From the NCBI GenBank assembly GCA_901472405.1, contig LR590463.1, positions 2,108,001 through 2,172,000 on the forward strand: a stretch of 64,000 nucleotides of DNA, in the 5' to 3' direction. Position numbers and translations under genes: made by a program. The DNA comes from Serratia rubidaea. Lineage in GTDB: Bacteria; Pseudomonadota; Gammaproteobacteria; Enterobacterales; Enterobacteriaceae. The stretch's first letter is position 1. Each line of letters starts with the position of its first letter. Below, piece by piece: positions 55,520-64,000 of this stretch. Below the pieces are notes generated by a model, which worked only from the letters and a program-made list of their open reading frames with translations, did no database searches and was not told where the DNA came from.

Positions 55520-55870
55520 ATGGCAAAGAATTTACAGCAGGATGGCACCACGCTGGATTACGAGAACACGTCGGCAACACTGATTGAGTCCGGTCAGCCG
55601 GTGGCTGTCGGTGGCATTGTCGGTGTTGCACATGCCGATATCCCCGCAGGGGCGTGGGGCGTGCTGCATACCGTCGGGGTGTTTGTTCTGCCAAAGGTAG
55701 CGGATGAAACCTGGGCGGTGGGTGACAAGGTTTACCTGGATGCCACTGGCGCGCTGACAGCAAAAGCTACCGACGGCGCAGAAGCTGCTGCAGCGTTCCC
55801 ACTGGCCGGCTCGGCATGGAGCGCCGGCGAGGCCGGACAGGAAGAAGCCCCGGTGCGGCTGGGTTTCTAA
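55520..55870 (+). CDS. DUF2190 capsid decoration-like protein
   Basis: 116 residues: MAKNLQQDGTTLDYENTSATLIESGQPVAVGGIVGVAHADIPAGAWGVLHTVGVFVLPK, then DETWAVGDKVYLDATGALTAKATDGAEAAAAFPLAGSAWSAGEAGQEEAPVRLGF. This is the DUF2190 pattern, small beta proteins next to capsid genes and likely head-stabilising. Clear TCTGGAG ribosome site. It abuts the next gene (stop TAA then ATG). Confidence 0.85.
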   Translation: MAKNLQQDGTTLDYENTSATLIESGQPVAVGGIVGVAHADIPAGAWGVLHTVGVFVLPKVADETWAVGDKVYLDATGALTAKATDGAEAAAAFPLAGSAWSAGEAGQEEAPVRLGF

Positions 55871-56230
55871 ATGAACCGGTTCACGGAACGGATGCAGCGT
55901 GCTGATCGTCGTGTGGACCGCTATTTCGCCGAAGACCCCTCGGTGGTTTTAGTCATTGAGGGGCAAGCCCGTCCGGTCGTCGCAATTTTTGAAAGCCCGG
56001 ATGATATGGCCCTGGTGCAGGGCGGCGGTGAAATTCAGGATCATGCGCCAGCTATCAGCGTGTATACGGCTGACATTGTTGGACTTGAAAAAAAATGCCA
56101 GGCGTTGATCGGCGGGGCCAGCTATTGGGTGACGCATATTGGTGCTGATGAAGCGGGCAGAACGCGCGTGAAGCTTGCCAGAGGCGTCCCTGGGAAAGAG
56201 GTGGACCCCATTAACACATGGAGTAAGTAA
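55871..56230 (+). CDS. Head-tail connector / attachment protein
   Basis: 119 residues: RMQRADRRVDRYFAEDPSVVLVIEGQARPVVAIFESPDDMALVQGGGEIQDHAPAISVYTADIVGLEKKCQALIGGASYWVTHIGADEAGRTRVKLA. A beta-rich protein with the length and gene position of lambda gpFII-type attachment proteins (after capsid and decoration, before Z). Assignment rests on pattern and order more than on named motifs. Confidence 0.7.
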   Translation: MNRFTERMQRADRRVDRYFAEDPSVVLVIEGQARPVVAIFESPDDMALVQGGGEIQDHAPAISVYTADIVGLEKKCQALIGGASYWVTHIGADEAGRTRVKLARGVPGKEVDPINTWSK

Positions 56231-56232
56231 CG

Positions 56233-56903
56233 ATGGCCAGGACTACGCGGTTACGCCGTGATCTCCCGATCGATATCGACACCATGGTTCTGCGTGACAT
56301 TGCCCTGGCCGTCGGGGCAACGCACAAGCAGTACATGACCGCGTATTCCCGCGCATTGAAGCGAACCGCCGCCACCATGCGCAAACGGGCCATGGCGGAT
56401 ATCAAGGATGGGCTGGCGCCGCGCAGTATGGCAATGGTGAGAAAGCGCCTGCTTTCCTTTCGTGTTTCTCGCGGCTCGTTGCTGGATGAAGGGCGCTTGT
56501 GGTTCGGTCTGAATGCAATCAAGGTCAAGGACCTGAAGGGGCGTATTAACGGACGTATGCGTCCGCATCATACCGCCGTGACCCGAAAACCGGGCGTTAT
56601 GCTCCGTCGCGCCGGCGGGCAAACTCCGTGGGCTTTGAACCGCGCGGCAACCTGTTGTCAGCCAAAACGTTTGAGAATGGCGAGGTCGGACGGAGCAAAC
56701 GAGAAGGACGCCGGACGGTGCTGATCCGCGACCCGGCGACGCGGCGTACCCGCGAAGCCGAAGTCGATATTTATGCGCCGATGCTGGATTACATCGAAGA
56801 CAACGCGTTTGCGGATGTTGTTGAAATATTTCTGCATCACTTTGAAACCGATATCCGGGGCAGGGTAAAGGCGCGGGTTAATGTGAACAGCTGGAGGAAG
56901 TAA
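56233..56903 (+). CDS. Minor tail protein Z-like (one frameshift)
   Basis: About 223 residues. First part basic and helical (RRDLPIDIDTMVLRDIALAV, YSRALKRTAATMRKRAMADIKDGLAPRSMAMVRKRLLSFRVS, DEGRLWFGLNAIKVKDLKG); one T is missing near 56633, after which FEPRGNLLSAKTFENGEVGRSKREGRR continues to a C-terminal VEIFLHHFETDIRGRVKARVNV typical of Minor_tail_Z. It sits between connector and terminator-type genes, as Z does in lambda. Confidence 0.75.
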
Positions 56904-57442
56904 GTGGCCAAGCCTATTTTAATGCCGACCTATCACGACGCGGTCATTGAAGCGCTGCGGTCGTTGTCGTGGGTAAACAATGCCGACGACTACCCGGAAC
57001 AGGCAACGCAGCTCACCACGCCGGCCGTGTTCTTTTCGATCATGGGCTGGGAACAGTCGCCAAGCAGTGACGGGCAGCTCAATGTTGAGTTTGAATGTGA
57101 TTTGTTTGTGGTGATCGACAAGGCCAGCAACACCATTGATAAACCCCAAATTTTCGCCCGATCGGCGGCGGCGGATATCAGCCAGTGGATCAACGGACAA
57201 ACCTTCGGCTTGAAGGGCTGCAGCCGGCTGCGTTTATCAGCGCGGGGCCGGACAGCTTCGATCCTGCAATGGATGATTATATCGTCTGGCGCATCACGTA
57301 TAGCCAGTCTGCGGCCATGGGGGAAGACCCGTTCGAATCGGTTGCCGGTCCGCTGCGTGAAGTCTGGCTGGGTGCGGCGCCGGAAATTGGTGCTGCGCAC
57401 ATTAATGATTACCGGCTTATCTACAAGCGCAAGGAGGAATGA
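56904..57442 (+). CDS. Tail terminator-like protein (one frameshift)
   Basis: About 179 residues from GTG 56904: MAKPILMPTYHDAVIEALRSLSWVNNADDYPEQATQLTTPAVFFSIMGWEQ, LNVEFECDLFVVIDKASN, then after a missing C near 57222 LQPAAFISAGPDSFDPAMDDYIVWRITYSQSAAMGED and NDYRLIYKRKEE. The layout (N-terminal helix, four-strand sheet) and place after Z suggest the lambda gpU role, ending the tail tube. No named motif, so the call is contextual. GAGGAA lies upstream and the stop overlaps gene V. Confidence 0.6.
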
Positions 57443-58059
57443 TGTCACAGGATATGGGGGACCTTGCCCGGCGCGTGGCCAACATGATCCGCCGTGGTGT
57501 CGTTCAGGCAGTTAAGCACGGCCCGCAGCCGCAATGCCGGGTAGAAATCGGCGGCATCACCACGACCTGGTTGCCGGTCTGCCAGCCGTCATCCAGCGCC
57601 AACAGGGCTGACTCTAACCCGATTGCCGTAGGGGATGCCGTTACCGTCATCAGCGAAGCCGGCGACCTGAATAACGGCCGGGTGTTCCCCGGCTGGAACA
57701 CGGGGAAAATGCCGGTCCCGGACGGGAGCGAGAGCGAGCATGTCACCCGATACAGTGACGGCACACAAATCCGTTATGACCGCGATGCCCATGCCCTGAA
57801 AATCATTATTGCCGAAGGCGGCACGTATGAGATTGAGGGTAAGGGGACGCTGCGCGGCCCGGTGGAGATCACCGACACTCTGACGGTTCAGGGTGTCACG
57901 CAGATCAATGCCAACACCGGCATTAACGGGGACTTGTCCGTCAGCGGCCAGATATCGGATGGCAAGAGCACGCTGGATCGGGTGAGGGAGGTTTATAACA
58001 ACCACGCTCACCCAGGAGACAGCGGCGGCACGACAGGCGAGCCAAACAGCAAGATGTGA
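57439..58059 (+). CDS. Baseplate assembly/spike protein, P2 gpV type
   Basis: 206 residues. N-terminal OB-fold: ARRVANMIRRGVVQAVKHGPQPQCRVEIGGITTTWLPV, NPIAVGDAVTVISEAGDLNNGRVFPGW; then a triple-strand beta-helix part (GPVEITDTLTVQGVTQINANTGINGDLSVSGQISDG) and a C-terminal HAHPGDSGGTTGEPN, resembling the metal-binding HxH tip of P2 gpV. It forms the membrane-piercing spike. First gene of the P2-like tail block; overlaps the previous stop. Confidence 0.92.
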   Translation: MMSQDMGDLARRVANMIRRGVVQAVKHGPQPQCRVEIGGITTTWLPVCQPSSSANRADSNPIAVGDAVTVISEAGDLNNGRVFPGWNTGKMPVPDGSESEHVTRYSDGTQIRYDRDAHALKIIIAEGGTYEIEGKGTLRGPVEITDTLTVQGVTQINANTGINGDLSVSGQISDGKSTLDRVREVYNNHAHPGDSGGTTGEPNSKM

Positions 58060-58083
58060 CCCGCGATTGTGCGGGTTTTTTAT
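58059..58083 (+). terminator. Hairpin after gene V
   Basis: ACCCGC-GATTGT-GCGGGT followed by T5-ATT, starting at the stop codon of gene V. An intra-operon hairpin of the same kind as those at 55445, 61603 and 63691. Confidence 0.75.
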
Positions 58084-58096
58084 TATGGGGGTAATC

Positions 58097-58456
58097 ATGC
58101 ACGGTGTTAATGCCGGCAACGGCAAGCGGCTCTCCGGCACTGAGCATTTACGGCAATCCGTCATTGACATACTCACCACGCCGATCGGCTCGCGTGTGCT
58201 GCGCCGTGACTACGGGAGCGAGCTGGTTGATCTGGTCGATAACCCGCAGGACGAAAGCAACCGCGTCCGTATTATTGCGGCGACGGCCGGCGCCCTGGCT
58301 CGCTGGGAGCCACGCATTCGTGTGTCATCGGTGCAGGTGGCGTTTGTTACCCACGGTCATTTTGACCTCACCATCGTTGGCACGGACATAGAGAGCAGCC
58401 AGCCGATCACGTTGACGGAGATAAGCATTAATGGCGACGAATTCAGCAACAATTAA
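58097..58456 (+). CDS. Baseplate wedge protein, P2 gpW / T4 gp25 type
   Basis: 119 residues: GVNAGNGKRLSGTEHLRQSVIDILTTPIGSRVLRRDYGSELVDLVDNPQ, the gp25-like EPR-less wedge pattern (SI.DIL.T..GSRVM...YGS), then AGALARWEPRIRVSSVQVAF. ATG 58097 has GGGGG 6 bases upstream; the ATG at 58085 is less likely. It overlaps gene J by 26 bases. Confidence 0.92.
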   Translation: MHGVNAGNGKRLSGTEHLRQSVIDILTTPIGSRVLRRDYGSELVDLVDNPQDESNRVRIIAATAGALARWEPRIRVSSVQVAFVTHGHFDLTIVGTDIESSQPITLTEISINGDEFSNN

Positions 58457-59348
58457 CCTTTCCGAGCTGCCGGTGCCGGATGCGGTGAAAGTCCCGGACG
58501 CCGGCCTGATTTTTGAAGGATGGTTAAACCGTCTGCGCGGGCTGGACCCGGTCTATGATGCGCTGCTACCTTCCGATCCGGTGTACAAACAGGGCGAAGT
58601 TCTGGCCTATCACTCCACGCTGTTACGCGTGGCGATGAATGACTCCATCCGCGCCGTGCTGCTGGCCAGCGCAAAAGGCGCAGACCTTGACCAGATTGGC
58701 GCAAACTTTGACGTGGCGCGGCTGCTGATAAATCCGGGCGATCCGAATGCAGTGCCGCCGGTTGAGCCGGTTTATGAAGATGATGACGCGTTCCGCACGC
58801 GCATCCAGTTGGCCTGGTCACGACTCAGCACCGCCGGCGCCGAGAACGCCTACACCTTCTTTGCCGCCTCTGCAGACCCCTCTATTCTGGATGTTCGCGC
58901 CTATGGGCCGCTGGATCATGGCCGACGCGGCGAGGTTGATATTTACGTGCTTTCCCGTGATAACGACGGTATCCCCACGGCGGAGGTGTTGGAAAAGGTC
59001 AATCAGGCCGTTAATGCGAAGGACGTCCGGCCCATGACCGACTTTGTCACCGTGAAGCCGGCGGCAATGGTGAAGTTCGTGGTAACGGCAGATATTTACA
59101 TCCCCTCCGGCCCGGATATCGACACGGTGATGAGTGCATCACGGCGGGCGCTGGAAACCTACCTCGAACAGACACACCGGATCGGCAGCCGCGTATCACG
59201 TTCGGGGATTGACCGGGCGCTGCATCAGCCGGGTGTGGTCACGGTTAAACTGGCCTCGCCGGTCGATGATCTGCTGATGGATATCGGTCAGGCGCCGCTT
59301 TGCACGGAAATCACGCTGAAAAAGGTGATCGTCAATGTCGATGCATAA
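58431..59348 (+). CDS. Baseplate wedge protein, P2 gpJ type
   Basis: 305 residues. NLSELPVPDAVKVPDAGLIFEGWLNRL, LASAKGADLDQIGANFDVARL, then DAFRTRIQLAWSRLSTAGAENAYTFFAASADPSILDVRAYGP and GRRGEVDIYVLSRDNDG, the Baseplate_J pattern; C-terminal GSRVSRSGIDRALHQPGVVTVKL. Intact. GGAG is 9 bases before the ATG within gene W. Confidence 0.94.
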   Translation: MATNSATINLSELPVPDAVKVPDAGLIFEGWLNRLRGLDPVYDALLPSDPVYKQGEVLAYHSTLLRVAMNDSIRAVLLASAKGADLDQIGANFDVARLLINPGDPNAVPPVEPVYEDDDAFRTRIQLAWSRLSTAGAENAYTFFAASADPSILDVRAYGPLDHGRRGEVDIYVLSRDNDGIPTAEVLEKVNQAVNAKDVRPMTDFVTVKPAAMVKFVVTADIYIPSGPDIDTVMSASRRALETYLEQTHRIGSRVSRSGIDRALHQPGVVTVKLASPVDDLLMDIGQAPLCTEITLKKVIVNVDA

Positions 59349-59871
59349 AACGTTATTGCCGCCTAATGCGCTGCCCGCCGAACGGGCGCTGGAAGAGGCA
59401 ACCACGACAGAGGTGCTGTCGATCCCCGACCTCATCCGCGCCGTAAAGAACCCCGACACGTGCCCGGCGGAGCTGCTCCCATGGCTGGCATGGGAATACA
59501 GCGTAGATACCTGGTTGCCTGAGTGGAGCGAGGAACAAAAGCGCGCAGCCATACGGAGCGCTACCTATATTCACCGGCACCGGGGGACGCGTGGTGCGAT
59601 AGAGACGGCGCTGGAAGGTCTGCCCTTCACCTACCAGTTAACCGAGTGGTTTGAACAGACGCCGCGCGGGGAGCCGTACACGTTTTCGCTGGTGGTTGAG
59701 CAAGCCGGGAACCCGGTGAACGAGCAGCATATTCAGGATTTTAAGAACGCGGTGATGCGCAGTAAAAACCTGCGTTCGTGGTTCGACATGTCCTTTCAAA
59801 ATGCTACACAAGGCACCGCATACTCGGCCTCCTACATGGTGACGTCCGAGATAACCAGTTACGGGAGTTAA
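59335..59871 (+). CDS. Tail protein I, P2 gpI type
   Basis: 178 residues: [89 protein letters not shown]. The LLP.NA...ER.LE...........I..L.NP..CP...LPWLAW..SVD.W...W........I......H..KGT..A pattern is that of gpI. It links baseplate and tail fibre. Overlaps gene J by 14 bases. Confidence 0.94.
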   Translation: MSMHKTLLPPNALPAERALEEATTTEVLSIPDLIRAVKNPDTCPAELLPWLAWEYSVDTWLPEWSEEQKRAAIRSATYIHRHRGTRGAIETALEGLPFTYQLTEWFEQTPRGEPYTFSLVVEQAGNPVNEQHIQDFKNAVMRSKNLRSWFDMSFQNATQGTAYSASYMVTSEITSYGS

Positions 59872-59875
59872 CTTA

Positions 59876-61022
59876 ATGAGTGGTCTTATTCTGACGACTG
59901 CCGGCGCGGCGGCGATCGAGGCCGCTTACCAGGCGGGAACCGTCGTAAAAATTACGCTGGCGGCGTTTGGTGACGGTGGCGGTAAACCAATAACCCCGAA
60001 TCCCGGCGCGACGGCATTGGTGAACAAGTTCGGCGATGCCCCCTTTACCGGCGGGGCATCAACGGAAGGAATGATTAGCGGCCAGACCGTTATCGAAGCG
60101 AGGAAGTATCCCGGCAAAGTTCTGCGAGAAGTGGGGCTGGTCAGCGCCGACGGTGTGCTGGTGGCGTACGGTGATTACCCGGACACGGTATTGCCGGCTG
60201 ACGGTGCGCCGGTGATGAAAGAGATCATCATTAACTTCGTGATGACGCTGACGCATGCTGAGAGCGTGGTGATTGAGGTCGATCCCAATGTCTCCGCGTT
60301 AACCATTTCAGAGGCAGATAAGAGATATGTGAAAAAATCCGGTGACGTTATGTCCGGAAAATTACATGTCCAAAATAATATTGCTGTCGATGGCGAAGTG
60401 AGTATCGGTGGAGCACTTGGCGCAAACACGCTATCCATTGCCAAAACGGCACAAATCGGCACATTGACGGTCAGCGATGAAGTTTATGTGGGCAACGCAC
60501 CACTGATGCCGGTGGGTGCCCCTATCCCCTGGCCGCTAAGTTCACCGCCACCCGGTTATGCATTCCTGTTAGGCCAGGGATTTGATAAGACCATTTACCC
60601 GCGCCTTGCGCAAGCCTATCCGTCCGGCGTGTTGCCGGATATGCGCGGTAATACGATTAAGGGCAAACCGGACGGTCGCGAGCTGCTGACCTTTGAAGCC
60701 GACGGCAAACAAATATCACGGGCATGGACTGGAGATTGATGGCACTGACCTGGGCACCAGGCAGACTACGCCGGGCGGCGCTTATCAGCTGAAATTACGC
60801 TCATACCGCTCTAACACTTCTCTGGACGGCGGCGAAAGTTCACGCCACAGCATTGACCAGGAAAGAAGTTTCGCTGACTTTGGCTTGATTGAACCTCTGC
60901 CGTCTCATACGCACGATGTCCCGATAGGTTGGCACAGCCACGGCGGTCGCATAAACCCGGACGGCAACCCGGAAACCACCGTCAAAAACATTGCATTTAA
61001 CTATATCGTGAGGCTTGCATAA
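59876..61022 (+). CDS. Tail fibre protein, P2 gpH-like (one frameshift)
   Basis: About 381 residues. N-terminal baseplate-binding part: [76 protein letters not shown], then [18 protein letters not shown], a beta-solenoid-like stretch, and a collar-type tip ([27 protein letters not shown]...[16 protein letters not shown]). One extra A near 60708 breaks the frame before [21 protein letters not shown] and the receptor-binding tip with [16 protein letters not shown]. Short for a fibre, suggesting a compact tip. Determines host range. Confidence 0.88.
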
Positions 61023-61603
61023 TGAGCACAGACTTCGAATTTTCTGCCCAGCCGCGCTGGATGTGGATTTACAATTTCGATGAAAATAACGTTTTTACCG
61101 GCACCCTGAATTTTTATGTCGCGCCACACACCGGACTACCAGCCAACTGCACGACAACGAAGTGTGCGCCGAAAACCGGCCAGGCTGGCGTCTGGAATGA
61201 TGGGCAATGGCAATATGTTAATGATTACCGAGGCTCACCGTACTGGGATGCGCAGGCGAATAAACACATCATGTTTGAGGTCGGCCCTTTACCTGACGGT
61301 TGTACGTTTACTCCGCCGAAAACACCGTATGACACGTGGGACGGTGAGAAATGGGTAACGGATGAAGCGAAGGCGCTGAGCGATCAGATTCAAATGGCAA
61401 AGAATGAGCTGGCGCAACGTAGCGCTGAAGCCGCTGAAGCCATTGCACCGCTGCAGGACGCGGTAGAGTTCGGCGACGCGACAGACGCTGAACAGACGGC
61501 TCTGACAGAGTGGAAAAAATACCGGTTGGCGCTAAGCCGTATCGATGTTAATCAGGCGCCGGATATCTCCTGGCCAACCCGACCAACCCCAATTAAACAA
61601 TGA
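61022..61603 (+). CDS. Tail fibre assembly chaperone (Tfa/gpG type)
   Basis: 193 residues. N-terminal variable part (MWIYNFDENNVFTGTLNFYVAPHTGLPANCTT), then GVWNDGQWQYVNDYRGSPYWD, and the conserved C-terminal domain ending with LTEWKKYRLALSRIDVNQAPDISWPTRP, hallmark of Tfa proteins. It assists fibre trimer folding and pairs with the fibre gene just upstream (ATG overlaps its stop). Confidence 0.93.
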   Translation: MSTDFEFSAQPRWMWIYNFDENNVFTGTLNFYVAPHTGLPANCTTTKCAPKTGQAGVWNDGQWQYVNDYRGSPYWDAQANKHIMFEVGPLPDGCTFTPPKTPYDTWDGEKWVTDEAKALSDQIQMAKNELAQRSAEAAEAIAPLQDAVEFGDATDAEQTALTEWKKYRLALSRIDVNQAPDISWPTRPTPIKQ

Positions 61604-61626
61604 CCCGCCGCCGAGCGGGTTTTTTT
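61603..61626 (+). terminator. Hairpin after the tfa gene
   Basis: ACCCGC-CGCCGA-GCGGGT followed by T6, overlapping the end of the stop codon of the chaperone gene. Confidence 0.85.
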
Positions 61627-61642
61627 ATGCCTGGAGGATACT

Positions 61643-63169
61643 ATGGCCGAATTGCACGGCGTAGAAACAATTGAACTGACAAGTGGGACGGTTGCCGTTA
61701 CCACGATCCAGACTGCGGTTATCGGCCTGGTCGGTACAGCCCCGGACGCATCGCCGGGAACCAAGGCGCAGGCCGTCACCGGGACTGCGCTGCTGGATAA
61801 TGAGCTGACGTTTACGGCCTCGCAGCCGGGCGGGCAGGTAACCAGCTCCGCGTGACCGCTGCTGCGGCGCCGGCCGGCGGAAAAACCAGTGCTACCTATG
61901 CGCGAGGCGTGCTGGACATTCTGCTGGCCAGCGATGCCGACGGCAAACTCACCGCCACCGCGCAAGAGGTGTCCGACGCGGTTCTGGCACTGACAGACAG
62001 CCTGGTCACCGTATTACCGGGCGCCGACACCGGCAAGGTCAGCCCGTTTAGCGTGGTACTGTCCGGCGGGCAGGATGAACCCTTTCCCCTCAACACACCG
62101 GTAGCCGTCGTTGGCGGTACGCAGATGCGGGCGCTGGGCAGTGCAGGGACTATCCCTCCGGCTGTGCAGGAGATTGCCGACCAGACCAACGCGCTGATCG
62201 TCATTGTGCGCGTTGAAGATAATGAACAGCCGGTCACTGTCTCTACCGAGGAAAAAGAGCCGATCACCGCCGAGGATGAACAGCGCCTGTTGTCTGACCA
62301 GATTTTCAATATCGATATCCGCGCGAATATCCTGGCGGGGATCAGCGCCTGGTCATCCAGTGAATCGGTCAACGGTTATCGCCCTCGCATCTTGATTGCG
62401 CCGGGGTTCAGTGAAGATGACGGTATCGGCAAAGGGCTGGAAACGGCAGCCGAAAAACTCCGCGCGGTGGCGTATCTGGACTGCGCCTCGATGGCAACGT
62501 TGCCGGAAGTTGTGCAGCGCCGGCAGATGTACGGTGGCCGCGTCGAACTGCTGCGGCCTCGGGTGCAAAAAGTGAATGCCAGCGGCGAGCTGGAGTTCCG
62601 GCCGTATTCCGCCTTTGCGGCTGGCCTGCGGGCGCGCATCGATCTGGAGAAAGGCTGGTGGTGGAGCAAGTCCAATCAGGACATCAACAGCATTCTCGGC
62701 CTTGAGCAGGTTGACGAGTTTATTCTCGGCGATCCGAACTGTGAAGCAAACCTGCTGAACATGCAGAACGTCAGCACCATCATCCGCCGCACGGGTACAA
62801 GCATTGGGGCAACCGCCTGTGCATCGATCATCCCCAGTGGCGTTTCGAGTCGGTTCGCCGCCACTGCAGACGTTATCGAAGACAGTATCCAGAACACGGT
62901 CATGATTTATAAACGACCGGCCACTGGATAAAGAGACGGCTGATGACATTCTCGGCACGGTGAATGCCTACCTGCGCCAGCTTGTTGGCCTGGGTGCCAT
63001 CTTTGGCGGTACTGCGTGGCTGGACGAAGAACTGAACACGGCGGAATCCCTGGCCGCTGGTGTGCTGTATATCAACTATGACTTCGGGCCGAAGTCGCCG
63101 ACCGAGCGCATCACCATGCGTGTGCGCATCAATAATGATTACGCCGTTGAGGAGATGACCGCACAATGA
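61643..63169 (+). CDS. Contractile tail sheath protein, P2 gpFI type (two frameshifts)
   Basis: About 508 residues. MAELHGVETIELTSGTVAVTTIQTAVIGLVGTAPDA start; one G missing near 61852; then LNTPVAVVGGTQMRALGSAGTIPPAVQEIADQTNALIVIVRVE, LAGISAWSSSESVNGYRPRILIAPGFSED, VAYLDCASMATLPEVVQRRQMYGGRVELLRPRV; one A missing near 62912; then DRPLDKETADDILGTVNAYLRQLVGLGAIFGGTAWLDEELN and FGPKSPTERITMRVRINNDYAVEEM. Longer than P2 FI (about 396) because of an extra region near residues 45-130. It shows that the virion has a contractile tail. Confidence 0.92.
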
Positions 63170-63671
63170 GCGAAAAAAATACGTTACGGGCATGGACCAT
63201 TTTTGCCGGCGGCTTCCGTGTTACCGGCGCGCATGAGTTTACGCGCCGGAGCTGTCCATTGTCACCACCCAGCTGCGTACCGGTGCCCAGGATGCACCGA
63301 CCCCGCTGGATGATGGCATGGAGGCGCTGACGTGCTCTATCAAGTTCTGGGGCATTGATACCGACGTGTTGAGCCGATTTGGCTTTATCTCCGGTAGCCG
63401 CCCGCGCTTTATGGCGTATCAGGGCTATCTGAGTAACGGCCGGGCAGTCGGCACGATCGAAGAGATTGAAGGGTTCGTCTCGAAGGTCACGCCGGATGCG
63501 CGGGGCAATGAAAACATGGGGGAAACGGCGATCACGGTTGAGATTGCGATGAGCTATTACAAGCAGACGCGCGACGGTATGGAGCTGTTTGAAATCGACA
63601 CCGAGCGTTTTATCCGCCGTGTGAACGGCGTGGATCAGCTGGGCGGCCTGCGCAGCAAAATCCGCATCTAA
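63166..63671 (+). CDS. Major tail tube protein, P2 gpFII type (one frameshift)
   Basis: About 168 residues. MSEKNTLRAWTIFAGGFRVTGAHEFT; one G missing near 63242; then APELSIVTTQLRTGAQDAPTPLDDGMEALTCSIKFWGIDTDVLSRFGFISGSRPRFMAYQGYL and GEAITVEIAMSYYKQTRDGMELFEIDTERFIRRVNGVDQLGGLRSKIRI, the FII pattern (tube protein ending in a FEID....R.VNGVDQL.. block). It overlaps the sheath stop by ATGA. Confidence 0.92.
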
Positions 63672-63690
63672 TCCCCACTCAACAACCATT

Positions 63691-63715
63691 AAGCGGCCTT
63701 TGTGCCGCTTTTTTA
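63691..63715 (+). terminator. Hairpin after the tube gene
   Basis: AAGCGGC-CTTTGT-GCCGCTT followed by T4-ATT, 20 bases past the stop. Confidence 0.85.
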
Positions 63716-63728
63716 TTGGAGCAATACC

Positions 63729-64000
63729 ATGAATTACCCAGGCAGCAACGTAGAAATCAAACTGTACTCCCCGCTGACGCTGGCCGATGGCAGCAAGCTT
63801 GAAAAAGTCACGATGCGCGAACCGCTGGTGCGTGACCGCATCGAGTATGTCAAACGTCCGGGGAGCGATGCAGAAAAGGAAATCGGCATGCTGGCCGATC
63901 TGTGCGGCATGAATGTTGAGGACGTCTATCAACTGACTGCAGCTGACTATTACCAGCTTGAGGCGGCCTGGAACAATTTTTTGCTGCCTCCTGGGGAGCG
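63729..64000 (+). CDS. Tail assembly chaperone gpE-like, cut by the window edge
   Basis: MNYPGSNVEIKLYSPLTLADGSKLEKVTMREPLVRDRIEYVKRPGSDAEKEIGMLADLCGMNVEDVYQLTAADYYQLEAAWNNFLLPPG, the P2 gpE (Phage_TAC) pattern of about 90-100 residues; only the last few residues are missing. In P2 gene E ends in a programmed -1 frameshift (E plus E'), but the slippery site would lie past the edge. Follows FII as in P2. Confidence 0.85.
   Translation, partial: MNYPGSNVEIKLYSPLTLADGSKLEKVTMREPLVRDRIEYVKRPGSDAEKEIGMLADLCGMNVEDVYQLTAADYYQLEAAWNNFLLPPGE

Larger units (their letters stand above)
28283..64000. mobile_element. Prophage, left part (right end outside the window)
   Basis: From about 28.3 kb to the window edge all recognisable genes are phage genes in temperate-phage order: int-xis, leftward recombination genes, immunity region, replication, nin-like region, Q, lysis, packaging, head, tail. 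Head genes are lambda-like and tail genes P2-like. The left limit is approximate, set from the repeats next to int. Confidence 0.93.

Overview
The window looks like a GC-rich enterobacterial chromosome. Gene content (pheT-ihfA-btuCED, arnBCADTEF, nlpC, lplA, selO, a hemP-hmuRSTUV haem locus, katG) and codon use point to Yersiniaceae, most likely Serratia; the genus is an inference. Positions 1 to about 28.2 kb are host backbone. The rest, to the right edge, is the left part of one prophage whose right end lies outside the window.

Host part: pheT (3' part) and ihfA; a small membrane protein, a small lipoprotein and a DUF2502 protein; the vitamin B12 import genes btuC-btuE-btuD; a seven-gene arn operon that adds L-Ara4N to lipid A (polymyxin resistance) behind a good PmrA-box match; nlpC; lplA; a degenerate EAL protein; selO; the leftward Fur-boxed haem uptake operon hemP-hmuRSTUV; a second glutathione peroxidase; ycaC; an unknown protein; and katG.

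Prophage part: a lambda-type integrase and excisionase; a leftward early operon (Gp157 family, a RecE-N/annealing-protein fusion, small ORFs); an immunity region with repeated operators, a short repressor without a peptidase domain, and a P22-type Cro; a YdaT-like gene; an O-like initiator gene carrying four iterons; a DnaB helicase; a large C5 cytosine methyltransferase; and a nin-like region (DUF1367, YbcO-like DUF1364, antiterminator Q). Two AT-rich leftward accessory cassettes interrupt this rightward block: a DUF6602 nuclease-like gene next to a LexA box, and a two-gene cassette that I read as a divergent Kiwa (KwaA/KwaB) anti-phage system. Then come a phi21-type lysis cassette, a GrlR-like gene, a lipoprotein, lambda-like packaging and head genes, and P2-like contractile tail genes (V, W, J, I, H, G, FI, FII, E). 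The virion is therefore inferred to be a lambda-head/P2-tail mosaic.

A strong technical signal runs through everything: about 45 single-base indels, mostly in homopolymers, split otherwise intact genes, including essential pheT and ihfA. I treat these genes as intact in the organism and the indels as probable sequencing errors. Full gene spans are given, with the approximate frameshift position in each entry.
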